64,000 nt of DNA from Neoceratodus forsteri. Taxonomy: Eukaryota > Chordata > Ceratodontiformes > Ceratodontidae. Below the pieces are notes generated by a model. That model saw nothing but the letters and a program-made list of their open reading frames with translations. It did not search any database and was not told the DNA's origin. Position 1 is the stretch's first letter. Each line of letters starts with the position of its first letter. The stretch is from positions 471,667,501-471,731,500 of the forward strand of contig CM028130.1 in assembly GCA_016271365.2 (NCBI GenBank). The letters are read 5' to 3'. Shown piece by piece: positions 10,897-21,885 of this stretch. The position numbers and the translations under genes were made by a program.

Positions 10897-11384
10897 GGAG
10901 GTAGTTCTGTTCCCAAATAGAAGCAGCAACTAGCATGAGGTAGAGAAGGGACGGTATGACTCAATAAACTGTAGAGATGGCTCCCATCCTTGGTGGTAGT
11001 AGTTGAAATGAAATCCCATCCCCGATAGACAGGGGAAGCCTACCTTCACTCAGCACCTCAGAAGGTGCAAGTTAGGAAAGGAGTCTGGAATACTTCTGAT
11101 ACGGTCTGGCCAATGCTCAACACTGCTGCGGAGAGAGGAGATGTGGTACAGGAGCATATGTGGAACAGTAAGGTAGAGAGCTTTGAGAAGGTAGGTACAA
11201 TAAAATTGGTAGTAGATGGAAACACAAATCATAGTAGGACTGGTAAACACTTAAGGCAATGGCTGAGCAGGGCAGTGCTCTGGAGCATAGAGCAAGGACA
11301 GAAGTGGGTAAGATGGGAGGTTGAATGCACAATGTATGGATAAAGCAATGCGCCACAGTTGAACTGCGATTGGGTTATACAGCG
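10897..11384. repeat. Diverged tandem-repeat region (right part, after the LTR element)
   Basis: The sequence from 10900 (GGTAGTTCTGTTCCC) resumes the unit cut at 3416 and matches the unit starting at 3244. The similarity can be followed to about 11095 (the GCAAGTTAGG block). Beyond that it is purine-rich, with no clear match and no recognisable gene. Confidence 0.65.
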
Positions 11385-12172
11385 TGACACTTGGACTGCT
11401 GGTTCTGATTAATCTATGCTTTTTGTAATATAAAAATGTGTCATTGAATGTCTCTCTTGAGACATGCTGTGGTGTGGGATGACCCCCGCCAGGGTTCAAC
11501 TACAAGCTGTTATCCTAAAAGCCAGGAGATAATTACAGACTAGAAGAGACTTAAATTAAGGATCTCCTGTTTATCTAGCTTAATTGTAGCTGCCAACTGT
11601 TAGGATAGGAAATCATAAACTTTTATGACGTTTAGAGGAAGAATACAGGTTATGTCGCTGTGGTGCGAAGTCATAAAAGGTCCTTTGATGTCCTTGAGAG
11701 AGGAACCTGCTCATGGACGAAAGAAGATACTGGAAAAGACACACTAGTTCAAATGGGTCATGAGAAAACAAGTTTTTGCTGATGTCACCTTCTGAATGAT
11801 AAGACATCCTAATTGTATAATTTTTAATAAACAGAGGAGGAGCTGGGTGACATCATGGAGAAGGCAGGCTTAAGACAGTTGTTTTAATTATGCTGTGACA
11901 GTCCTTTAGAGACACACATGTTTGGACTCTGAAGATACAACATCTACTTTTTTTAGTACTATTAGAAGAATACATTAGATAGGCAAGTTTAAGTGTATGG
12001 TTGGTAGGAAATTGCACTTTTAAACCTTATTCTTTTAAGTGAGTGTACATTTTGTGATATATTGTTCTGTATTTACATCTTACTTTTTTTATCTATTTTA
12101 AAGTAAACCTCTTATTTTAAGAGACTACTTGGTGTGCCTTTGAAATTCTTTCTTTGACAAGTGAAGCATATA
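11385..12172 (+). mobile_element. LTR fragment related to the Gmr1-like LTR family
   Basis: Starts TGACACTTGGACTGCTGG, close to the start of the 3417 LTR. Further shared blocks appear in the same order: TTTTTGCTGATGTCAC, GGAGGAGCT, ATTGTTCTGT and the stretch before GCATATAGG. The overall likeness is clearly lower than between the two LTRs of the intact element, so this is a related subfamily. Similarity fades near 12172, so the copy is truncated or its end is too diverged to see. No target duplication was found. Confidence 0.65.
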
Positions 12173-13184
12173 GGCCAGTCCACAGTAATAGGGGACATAT
12201 GTGGGACATGACTGCGGAAAAAAAATATTATCATTTCTTTCTTCTTTCACCATCAATATATTACCCTTAAGGGCCTTTACTTAAACTGTAAACAGGAAGA
12301 TAATATCAGTTGTGGTTTTCCCGTTACAGTCCCCAATGTTTGGAAACAGTAACCATGTAACATATGTAACAGGGACAGAGAATATGCAAAATGAAAAAAA
12401 AAATATGTGTAAATATGTTTTGTTCTTCACATGAATTTGCAGTACTTCACTTCATTTAGTAAATTCACTAAGCAACACCAACATATTTGCATGCAGCTGT
12501 GTGTGATGACCACCAATCTAACGCATGGTGCAATTCTATGGGGTGAAGTAATTTCAAAGTTTTTTCTTACCCAGAATTCCTGGGTATTCATTAGATTAAA
12601 ATGCATTTGTGTGTAAATGGGAATAAGAGTAGATAACATTTAAAACTTTGATTATTTTACAAATGAACCCCCCAAACCAGTGAAAGAGCAGTATATGAAC
12701 GTATGTAACAGGACAGAGAAAAATCCAGAAAGTGCAAGTTGTCACTGAAAACATTGTGAAAAACATAAAATTAGGCTACTGAAGTCCTTTATTTTTTCCA
12801 ATTAATATTTTTACTGTTTAAGGTCATACTATTAATGAATTAATTAGAGGAAAAGTTATAATATTGCATACCACCACCACAAAGGAAGTTCATCATACAA
12901 CAGATCAACACCATTACTAAATAAAATAGTAGATACACACAATAAATTTCTACTAAAACCTTAACCAAAACTCTACACTATACACAAACCACACTAAACA
13001 CACTATATACATTGATTACTGCAGCCTCAGTCACATCAATAAATGTTCATACTGCCCAATTGCTTTACAGCTTCATTATTTTGAAGGCTTTGTTGACAGT
13101 TTCTATGCCTTATACCACATAAGGCCCATCTCCCACAATGGCCAGTGGTCCACATATTATATAGTTTACATCTACTTTGTCAAT
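12173..13184. other. AT-rich stretch, nothing recognised
   Basis: AT-rich DNA with short A and T runs. The phrase ATGTAACAGG-GACAGAG occurs twice (about 12365 and 12703), a weak local repeat. I see no gene, element end or RNA here. Confidence 0.4.
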
Positions 13185-13403
13185 ATTCTGCAATACTCCT
13201 CATGCAGACCCGCCAGGGCCATAAAGAAAACAGAGCAGGGACCTGGAAGACCACAGGTGACAGTAGAGCTGTATCCACTAGACAAGAACATGGGTGCTGG
13301 CCTACAGTGACATACTCAGGCAGGTGTGTGCAGTACTCCTCATGCGGACCCAACAGAACCCTGAAGAAAATGGACTAGGGACCTGGAAGACCACAGGTGA
13401 CAG
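13185..13403. repeat. 140-bp tandem dimer preceding the minisatellite
   Basis: The phrase TACTCCTCATGC-GACCC recurs at about 13192 and 13332, and GGGACCTGGAAGACCACAGG at 13239 and 13379, giving a spacing of about 140 bp. The second copy runs directly into the 100-bp array and shares its GGGACCTGG core, so the two repeats may be related. Confidence 0.75.
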
Positions 13404-15356
13404 CAAGCACAGCCCTCCACACCATGCCTGTGTCCCAGGGGACCTTCTGGCACCTGCTTCCTTCTGCCCAACCCAGTCAGCTTTACTGAGGCCTAGTGGC
13501 ACCCGTCTACCCCTTCACACCCTACCTGCTGTTCCAGGTGACCTGATGGTGCCTATTTCCCTCTCCCCAACCCTGTCAGCCTTTCCTGAGGCCTGGTGGC
13601 ACCTGTCTGCCCCTTCACACCCTGCTTGCTGTCCCATGGGACCTGGTGGCGCCTGTTACCCTCTTCCTAACACTTTCTGCCTTTCCCAGGGCATGGTGTC
13701 TCCCATCTTGCACCCCACAACTTGCCAAGCTGTTCCTGGTGACCAGTTGGCACCTGCTTACCTCTTTTTAACCCTTCCAGAATTTCCTGGGGCCTGGAGG
13801 CTCCTGTCTCCCACTCCACACCCATTCTGCAGTCACAGGGGACCTGGTGGTGCCTGCTTCCCTCATCCTAACCCTGTCAGCCTTCCTTGAGGCCTGATGG
13901 GCTCCTGTCTCTCACCCCATACCCTTCCTGCTGTCCCAGGGGACCTGGTGGTGCCTGCTTCCCACTCCCCAACCTGTCAGCCATTCCTGAGGCCTGGTGG
14001 CACCTGTCTGCCCCTCCACACCCTGTTTGCTGTCCCAGGGGACCTGGTGGTGCCTGCTTCTCTTTCCCTAACCCTTTCTGCCTTTCCTCAGGCCTGGTGT
14101 CTCATGTCTCCCACCCCACACTCTGCCAAGCTGTCCCTGATGACCTGTTGGCACTGGCTTCCCTCTCCCTAACCCTGACAGCCTTTCCCAGGACCTGGAG
14201 GCTTCTCTCTCCCACCCCATACCCTGCCAGCTATCCCTGGGGACCTCATGGCACCTGCTTCCCTCTCCTTAAACCTTCCAGCCTTTTCCAGGGCCTGGTG
14301 TCTCCCATCTCCCATCTCCCATCCCATACCCTGCCAGCTATCCCTGGGGACCTGGTGGCACCTGCTTCCCTCTCCTTAACCCTTCCAGCCTTTCCTGAGG
14401 CCTGGTGACACCCATCTCCCCCTCCATAGCTTGCCTGCTGTCCCAGTTGACCTAGTGGCACCTACTTCCCTCTCACCAAGCATGTCAGCCTTTCCTAAGG
14501 CCTGGTGGCACCTGTCTGCCCCTCCACACCCTGCTTGCTGTCCCAGAGGATCTGGTGGTGCCTGCTACCCTCTCCCCAAACCTTTCTGCTTTTCCTGGGT
14601 CATGGTGTCTTCCATCTCGCACCCCACACACTGCCAACCTGTCCCTGGTGACCAGTTGGCACCTGCTTTCCTCTCCCTAACTCTGACAGCCTTTCCCAGG
14701 GCCTGGTGTCTCCTGTCTCCCACCCCATGCCCTGCCAGCAACTCATGGGGACCTGGTGGCATCTGCTTCCCTCTCCTGAACCCTTCCAGCTTTTCCCAGG
14801 GTCTGGTGTCTCCCATCTCCCACTCTGTACTCTGCCAGCTAACCCTGCAGACCTGGTGGTACTTGTTTACCTCTCCTTAACCCTTCCAGCATTTCCCAGG
14901 GCCGGGAGGCTCCTGTGTCCCACCCATACCCTTCCTGTAGTCCGAAGGAACCTGGTGCACCTGCTTCCCTCTTCCCAAACCTGTCAGCCTTCCTTGAGGC
15001 CTGTTGGCTCCCGTTTCCCACCCCACACCCTTCCTGCTGTCCCAGGGGACCTGGTAGGGCCTGCTTCCTACTCCCTAATCAGTCAGCCATTCCTGAGGCC
15101 TGGTGGCATCTGCCAGCCCCTCCACACCCTGGTTGCTGTCCCAGGGGACCTGGTGGTGCCTACTTCTCTTTTTCTAACCCTTTCAGCATTTCCTGGGGCC
15201 TGGTGTCTCCTGTCTCCCACCACACACTCTGCCAAGCTGTCTCTGGTGACCTACTGGTACTGGCTTCCCTCTCCCTAACCCTGACAGCCTTTCCCAGGGT
15301 CTGGAGGCTCCTGTCTCCAACCCCACACCATTCCAGCTGTCCCTGGGAAACTTCCT
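13404..15356. repeat. Minisatellite, unit about 100 bp, about 20 copies
   Basis: Pyrimidine-rich on the plus strand. The core GGGGACCTGGTGGTGCCTGC recurs about every 100 bp, at roughly 13438, 13538, 13638, 13738, 13838 and so on to 15345. Units fall into types, and runs of types match at a distance of about 1.1 kb (for example 13700-14200 with 14810-15307) and also about 0.9 kb (13600-13800 with 14507-14710). This points to duplication of multi-unit blocks. Since 100 is not a multiple of three and stops are rare, long plus-strand open frames arise in all frames; they are not genes. Confidence 0.92.
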
Positions 15357-15365
15357 ATTTTCTGC

Positions 15366-17640
15366 TTCCCTGCAGGGGGAGGGCCTCAAACAACTGGTAC
15401 AGCAACCCACAAGAGACAGGGCTATCCTAGATCTAGTACTGACTAACAAAGAAGGGATCGCAGATCTCCAGGTAGAAGGTCACCTGGGGGCCAGTGACCA
15501 TCACATGGTATGGTTCCATTTGGCTACTACATCTAAATCATCCCATTCCAAGGCAAAAATATGGGACTTCAGAGGAGCTGACTTTGATAAGATGGCCAAC
15601 AGAGTTAAGCTAGCCCTGGCAAAAGAAACACAGGTGAGGAGGTACAGGCAAAGTGGGCAAGCATTAAGGATACAATACTTGAAGCAACGTCCCATTGTGT
15701 TAGACAGAAAAGGAAGTGCAAAGAAGAAGGAAACCACTTTGGTTCTCAAATACAGTAGCAGAAAAGGTCAGAGCCAAAGGCTGGCCTTCAGGAAATATAA
15801 GGAACACAGCGGGATGAAGATAGGGAGGCATACCAAACTGCCCTAAGGGAAGCAGGTAAGGCAGTAAGGCAGCAAAGTCCCAAACTGAGGAAACACTAGC
15901 ACGAACAGTAAAAGAAGGTGACAAGACTTTCTATAGATACATTAGTGAAAGGAGAAAGTCCAGAGGGGGTATTGCTAAGCTTAATGGAGAAAAGGGAGCA
16001 TGTGAGGAGGAGGACCCTGTAAAGGCATCTATCCTAAATAGATACTTTTGCTCAGTATTTACTGAAGAGAAGGTAGGGCAGGGCCCACAGCTCAGCATCA
16101 TGGACACAGGGGGAGGGAGGTGAGCACTACTCCCTTCACAAAAGAAAGGGTCCTACAAGAGCTTGCTAAGCTTGGAGTGGATAAGGCAATGGGACCTGAT
16201 GGCATACATCCCAGGGTACTTAAGGAGCTAAAGGAGGAACTAGCAGAGCCATTAGCAGAATTGTTTAGTGAGTCTCTGAGCACAGGAGAGGTCCCAGAAG
16301 ACTGGAGAAGGGCTCATGTGATCCCGCCCACAAGAGTGGTAGCAGGGAGGAGGCGGGAACTACAGACCAGTCAGTCTTACCTCAGTAGTGGGCAAGATTA
16401 TGGAGGCACTCCTTAAGGAAAGGATAGTGCAACACCTGGAATCCATAGGGGCACAGGATCCAAGACAGCATGGGTTTACAAAGGAAGGTCCTGTCAAACT
16501 AATCTCATGATTTCTTTGACTGGGTAACCAGAGTGGTGGACCAAGGGGAGCAGTTGATGTTGCCTACCTTGACTTCAACAAACTTTTGACACTGTTCCAC
16601 ACAGAAGATTGATAAATAAGCTAGGTAGGCTCGGGGTGGGTCAGAAGTTGGTCAACTGGGTGGAAACTGGTTGACTGGCAGAAAACAGAGAGTGGTGGTA
16701 AATGGTATACAGTCAGAAGAGATGCAAGTCACAAGTGGGGTACCTCAGGATCAGTTCTGGGGCCAGTCTTATTCAACATCTTCATTAGTGACCCGCAGAT
16801 GGACTAGAGGGTAGGCTTGTCTGTTTGCAGATGACACCAAGATCTGCAACAGAGTAGATGATCCAGATGGGGTGGGCAGAATGAGAAGAGATCTGGATAA
16901 ACTAGCAAAATGGTCAGAAGAGTGGCAACTGGATTTAATGCAAAGAAGTGCAAAATCATGCACATAGGGAAGAGAAACCCTGAAGCCACTTATAGGCTGG
17001 GAGGAGTTGCTAGCAGTCACAAAGGAAGAAAGAGACTTGGGCATCATCATCACTGATGACCTAAAATCATCCAAGCAGACCTCTAAAGCAGTAGGTAAGG
17101 CTAGGGGGTGTTAGGGTGTATTAGTAGGGGTATCACAAGTCGTGAAGAGGAGGTACAATCCTCTGTACAAGAACATTGGTTAGGCCCCATCTGGAGTACT
17201 TCATGCAGTATTGAGGCCACACCTTCACAAGGACATTAACCAAATTGAGGCAGTCCAGAGAAGGGCAACAAAATGGTGCAGGGACTGCATCAGAAGACAT
17301 ATGAGGACAGATTAGCGGAGCTCAATATGTATACCCTTCAGCAAAGGAGGGAGAGGGTGATATGATCGAGACATTTAAACACCTTAAGGGCATAAACAAG
17401 GTGAAAGAGTCTAACATGTTTAAATATAAGAAAAATAGCAGGACAAGAGGACACAGCATGAGATTAGAGGAGGCCGATTAAGGGGAATGTGAGGAAATTC
17501 TTTTTCACAGAAAGGGTGGTAGATGCATGGAATAGCTTACCACAAGAAGTGGTGGCTATGAATACAGTGCAGAGCTTCAAACAGGCATGGATAGGCATAC
17601 TGGAGCAATACAAATGACTATGAATAGATAGGTCACTGAC
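15366..17640 (+). pseudogene. CR1 ORF2 remnant: end of endonuclease, reverse transcriptase
   Basis: Opens with the last part of the apurinic-type endonuclease (AILDLVLTNKEG, then GASDHHMVWF, the SDH motif). A basic linker follows (KSSHSKAKIWDFRGADFDKM). The RT N-terminus appears at 16120-16300 as LGVDKAMGPDGIHPRVLKEL. The catalytic box LFADDTKICN lies near 16823-16852 with both Asp residues. The thumb and C-terminal region are readable in pieces to about 17640. At least six frame changes or stops break it. The protein would nick the target and copy the LINE RNA; this copy cannot. Confidence 0.88.
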
Positions 17641-17756
17641 AGAGCAAAGGCCGATGGCACATTTATAAGGTAGAAAAAGAAATGGGCAGACTGGATGGGC
17701 CTTGCGGTCCTTATCTGCCGTCAACTTCTATGTTTCTATGTTTCTATGTATGCTGG
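15366..17756 (+). mobile_element. CR1 LINE, sense, 5'-truncated (CR1-A)
   Basis: The element starts abruptly inside the endonuclease domain and runs to a CR1-style 3' end with a short TATGTTTC repeat (about 17730-17750). The 3' tail phrase GGGCCTTGCGGTCCTTATCTG is shared with the other CR1 copies in the window. 5' truncation is normal for CR1. It abuts the end of the minisatellite on the left and an antisense CR1 on the right. Confidence 0.9.
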
Positions 17757-20145
17757 TGATGCCTCTCCCTATTCATCCCAGTATACCCCCAGCCCTCCCT
17801 ACTGCCTTCTCACATTGCTTGATAACCTTAAGGTCATCTGATATGATTACCCCCAGGTCCCTTTCCTTTTTTGTTGTTGTTACTACCCCCCCATTGTGTA
17901 ATCTTCCCCTGGGTTCTTGCTTCCCAGGTGCATTATTTTGTACTTCTTTGCATTGAATCCTAGCAGCCATACTTCTGACCATTCCTCCAACCTTGACAAG
18001 TCCCTTCTCATCCTTTCCATGCCTCCTTGTGTATCAACCCTGTTTCAGATCTTTGTGTCATCTGCAAAGAGCCATACCTTTCCTTCCAGTCCCTCCGCAA
18101 TGTCACTTATAAAGACATTAAAAAGGACTGGACCCAGTACTAAACCCTGCGGTACCCCACTAGTAACCCCTCTTTCTTCAAAGTGGACTTCATTTACAAT
18201 TGCTTTCTGTGTCCTGTTGTCCAGCCAATGTTTTACCCAGGCTACCACCCTGGGACCCACATCCAGGCTGGTTAATTTGACTATTAATCTTTTGTATGGG
18301 ATTGTGTCAAATGCCTTGCTAAAGTCTAGGTAGGCCATGTCCACAGCCCCTCCCTGGTCTACTACTTTGGTCACCCAGTCAAAGAAATCTATTAAATTCG
18401 TCTGACATGACCTTCCCGCTGTGAACCCATGCTGCCTTGGGTCCTGTGCCCCACTGGCCTCTAGGTACTCAACAATTCTTTCCTTCAGAAGTGACTCCAT
18501 CACTTTCCCTACCACAGAGGTCAAACTGACAGGTCTGTAGTTTCCTGCTTCTGTCTTGGCCCCACTTTTGTGAAGGGGAATCACACCCACCTTCCTCCAG
18601 TCCTTGGGCACCACATCATTCTCCCATGATTTGTTAAAAAGAGTAGTCAGTGATTTCACTAGTTCCCCCTTAATTCTTTTAGAATTCTGGGGTGAATTCC
18701 ATCAGGCCCCATTGATTTTTCCACCTTCAGTTTTAGGAGTTCTTACAGAACCCTTTCTTCTGTGAAAGGACTGGGATCGACCCCCCAATCAAGAGTGCTT
18801 CTGTTAATTGGATTAGGCACTTCTCCCTCCTCTTTTGTGAATACTGAGCAGAAATATTCATCCAGTATCCCTGCTTTTTCACTGTCCCCCTCTGCCCACC
18901 CACCGTTCATTCTATTTAGCCTCACTATCCCTCCCTTTGTCTTTCTATGCTCTCTGATGTACCTATAAAAGGTTTTATCCCCCTTCCTAACCGAATTGGC
19001 TATCTTTTCCTCAGTTTGGACCTTTGCTAGTCTGACCTCCCTCCCTGCTTTCTTCTGCCTTAGCTGGTACAGCTCTCTGTCATGCTCATTCTGTGTTTCC
19101 TTATACTTCCTGAATGCTATCTTTTTCTCCCTGACTTTCCCAGCTACCTCTTTTAAGAACCATAATGGCTTTTTCTTTTGTTTTGATTTGTTTATTTGCT
19201 TCACACAAAGGCTTGTTGCCTCTGTGATGGCAGTTTTGATGATTCCCCATTGTTGCTCCACCCCTCCTTCTAGCCTGTGTGCTAGTGCTTTTCTGAGGCA
19301 CTCTCCCATCTTGCCAAAGTCAGCCCTCCTGAAGTCCAGTACCCTCACTTTTGTATGGCTTGACTATGTATCTGAGTTTAACGTGAACCACACTGTTTGA
19401 TGGTCACTTGTCCCCAGATGGCAACCCACTTCTAGATCTGAGATCCTCTCACTGCCCCCATTTGAAAGTATGAAGTCTAAGTTTGCTCCCTCATGAGTGG
19501 GTTCTGAAACTAGCTGTCTGAGGCCTGCCACCTCTAGGGCATCGAGAATGGTCCTGCTGTTGGATGTGGCTGCAGCAAATGTGCTCCAGTTAACATCTGG
19601 CATATTCAGTTCTCCCATCAACAGTATCTCCCCTTTCTCTGCCATCCTAAGAATGCCTTCTATAATATCTTTGTCCATTCCCTCCCCCTGACATAAGGGT
19701 CTGTACACAACCCTGTGCAGATTGTGGTCCTCTTTCCAGTCTCCAAGGTGACCCACAGTGCCTCCTCTCCTCCCTGTTTACTCTTTTGTTCAGTTGCTTT
19801 TATCTCTTCCTTTACATAGAGAGCTACTCCTCCCCCTCTTCTCCTCTGCCTGTCTCTCCTGTAGGTTATGTACCCTGGTATGTTAACATCCCAGTCATGG
19901 TTCTCTCTGTACCATGTTTCTGTGACTGCTACAATATCCAGGCATCCCTCTTCCATCAAGGCCACCAGCTCAGGGAGCTTGCTGCCCAGACTACGGGCGT
20001 TGGTACTCATTACCCTCCATTTCCTGATGGCCTTACTCCTTTTTGCCCCATCCCTGTCCATCTTGCCTTTGTCACTTTCCCCATTTACCCCTGCCCTTCT
20101 CCCTATCGACACCTCTATGTTAGTGTTTACTGCACTTACTACCAT
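17757..20145 (-). pseudogene. CR1 ORF2 remnant: endonuclease and reverse transcriptase
   Basis: Endonuclease motifs on the minus strand are STNARSLGSKLPEL (start), IVAVTETWYRENHDW (catalytic Glu), LLMGELNMPDVNW (where the usual Asp of GDLN is Glu) and GTSDHQTVWF. The linker at 19348-18743 is long and basic with TRRTT-like composition. RT lies at 18659-18045, with GNYRPVSLTSVVGKVMESLL, YLDFSKAFDTIPYKRL, TSGVPQGLVLGPVLFNVFIS and the active site LFADDTKI, all intact. Several frameshifts and stops separate the pieces. It closely resembles CR1-C at 51343-56430, so the two belong to one subfamily. Confidence 0.92.
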
Positions 20146-20199
20146 GATTTTTTTGGGGGGGCTAGGATTTCCCTGCTCCTTTCCAGTGTCTCCCCTTTG

Positions 20200-20475
20200 G
20201 CTAGTTTAATGCTTGCCAATGAAGCATTTAAACCTATCACCTAGGATCCTGATTCCCGTCCTGGACAGATACAGCCCATCATGCCAGTATAGGCTTTCAT
20301 CACTCCCAGTGGACCCCAGTCCCCAATGGCCAATCCCTGAGCTCTACCAGTTTGCAACCACTGATTGAATCCATGGTGCGGAATACCCTAGCCTCTCCTA
20401 CACCATAGATGGGCAGCACCTCCGAGAAGGTTACTGTGCGTGCTACTTTTCTAAGGCTCTCCCCTGAGTCTACAA
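20200..20475 (-). pseudogene. CR1 ORF1 C-terminal remnant (esterase-like)
   Basis: Minus-strand translation gives VTFSEVLPIYGVGEARVF, then a W-containing block and, after stops, the end of the ORF1 esterase-like domain. The same phrase occurs in CR1-C (55334-55609) and CR1-F. In CR1 elements ORF1 binds RNA and carries an SGNH-type hydrolase domain. Only the last third is present, because the L2-like LINE begins at 20476. Confidence 0.75.
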
Positions 20476-21500
20476 CTTGGTTTAAGCGCTACCTGGAAAA
20501 CCATTCCCAAAGAATGAAAATTGCTGATGTCCTCTCAGATGCTAGACTCGTACGCTCAGGAGTCCCCCAGGGATCCATTCTCGGGCCATTCCTCTTCAGC
20601 CTGTTTTTGAACAATCTTCCACAATCCTGTCCGGAACAAATCCTACTCTATGCTGACAATGCTGTCATTCACACCACCCAACAGGACCCCCACTTACTCC
20701 AAAACAAGCTTTAGAAGGGCTTCATCTCCATTGAAACATGGTTTAGTAGTCAAAAGCTGGTTCACAACTATAAGAAAACCAAGTCAATGCTTTTCTGTGG
20801 CTCCCACAACAAACACAGGCTTCACTCCCTTAATATTACAAACTGCTTTGGTGATGTCCTTGAACAGGTTCACTCATTTAAATACCTGGGAATCACCATA
20901 GACAGTAACCTATCCTATGGCATCCACATAGCTAGCATCGCCAAGGCTGCAAACACATGCATTGGTCTCCTCTACAGGCACAGGCAATGCCTTACCTCGG
21001 ATGTCTTAAGGATAGTAGTTCAGAGCTCGGTGGTCTCACTAATCAACTATGGTCTGATTATTTACAGCTCTGCAACTGACACAGCCCTCAGGCGCCTATC
21101 CTTGGCCCTAAACAAAGCCTGCCGACTCATCACAGGATCCCACCATCTCACCCACACGTGTGACCTCTATGCCCATACAGGGTGGCTCCAGTTATCAAAC
21201 CGTATCAAGTACCAAACTTGTCTAATGGCTAAGAAAATTATGCTACATCTTGCTCCCCCTGGAGTCCAAACTCTTCTCCACACAGTACACAACTTCCGCC
21301 TCACCAGGGCTTCAGAAAATCAAATGCTGCACATTCCTTGATGCTGTATCACGCTGGGCCAAAGATCCTTTGCTCACCGAGCTCCTAGCTGGATTAATGG
21401 ACTCAACAAAGACATCTCTTCTCTGCAAAAAGTTAGGCCCATTCAAAGCCAACCTTCGCCTCCACCTAGCTGCCTCTAGCTCCTGCGACCATCCTTCATA
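20476..21500 (+). pseudogene. L2-like reverse transcriptase remnant
   Basis: RT motifs are WFKRYLENHSQRMKI, VRSGVPQGSILGPFLFSLF and the active-site box LLYADNAVIHT, in which the second Asp of YADD is Asn. After a frameshift come FKYLGITIDSNLSYGIHI, LINYGLIIYSSATDTALRRL, then ACRLITGSHHLTHTCDLYAH, typical of the L2/CR1 group C-terminus. The open frame 20409-20714 begins in antisense CR1 sequence, so its first 22 codons are foreign to this LINE. The changed active site and the frameshifts make the copy inactive. Confidence 0.85.
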
Positions 21501-21806
21501 ATATGATTGCCCCCCTAGCACTTCTACTCCTACCCCCTCTCTCCCTCATCCTACAGCCTACCTTCCCATTTTTGCCCCTACCCCCTCCCAGCACTTTTTT
21601 GAGGCCTGACAAATGCCCACAGCTGCACTGCTCTTTTTGTGTCCTTTCCAAGCCTCAGCTACCTCTGTCTACCCTGCCCCCTCTGGTACCCACTTTCCCT
21701 AAATGTGATGTATTTTAGCTGCTAAAAAATGCCTGTACACCATTTCTGCATTGTTACTCAACTCTATGAACAGTAATGTTTGTATTGTACCTCAACTGAC
21801 GTGGAA

Positions 21807-21834
21807 CCTTTGTAAAAGAGCCTTGGCTCAAAGG
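21807..21834 (+). other. 3'-terminal stem-loop of the L2-like LINE
   Basis: CCTTT pairs with AAAGG and, after a six-base bulge GTAAAA on the 5' side, GAGCC pairs with GGCTC around a two-base loop. The same shape is present at 42621-42650, 62900-62928 (minus) and, weaker, 26145-26175 (minus). A stem-loop near the 3' end is a known recognition signal for some LINE reverse transcriptases; that role is inferred here. Confidence 0.75.
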
Positions 21835-21885
21835 TACTTGTAATCCCTAGACTCTACATAAATAAAATAAATAAATAAACCTTTC

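Larger units (their letters stand above)
17757..20475 (-). mobile_element. CR1 LINE, antisense, truncated at both ends (CR1-B)
   Basis: Reading on the minus strand from 20475 to 17757 gives the end of ORF1, the whole endonuclease and reverse transcriptase, then a sudden stop in the thumb region at 17757, where CR1-A ends. The missing 3' part is not found left of CR1-A, so this is not a simple nested insertion; a deletion or rearrangement is likely. At 20475 it meets a sense L2-like LINE. Confidence 0.88.
20476..21885 (+). mobile_element. L2-like LINE, sense, 5'-truncated (L2-D)
   Basis: Starts inside reverse transcriptase and ends with a stem-loop followed by a short AATAAATAAATAAA tail (about 21864-21885). 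Its C-terminal protein phrase LGPFKANLRLHL is shared with L2-E (26107-27690) and its terminal stem-loop with L2-E, L2-F and L2-J, so these are one family. Between the ORF and the stem-loop lies a C-rich 3' region of about 300 bp. Confidence 0.82.

Noticed and set aside
13294..15430. Plus-strand frames up to 198 codons, proline and leucine rich
   Set aside because: They are open frames through a 100-bp minisatellite with few stop codons; the frame rotates with each unit.
17757..20475. CR1-A and CR1-B as one element inverted by twin priming
   Set aside because: In twin priming the tail would lie at the outer edge; here the CR1-A tail is at the joint.
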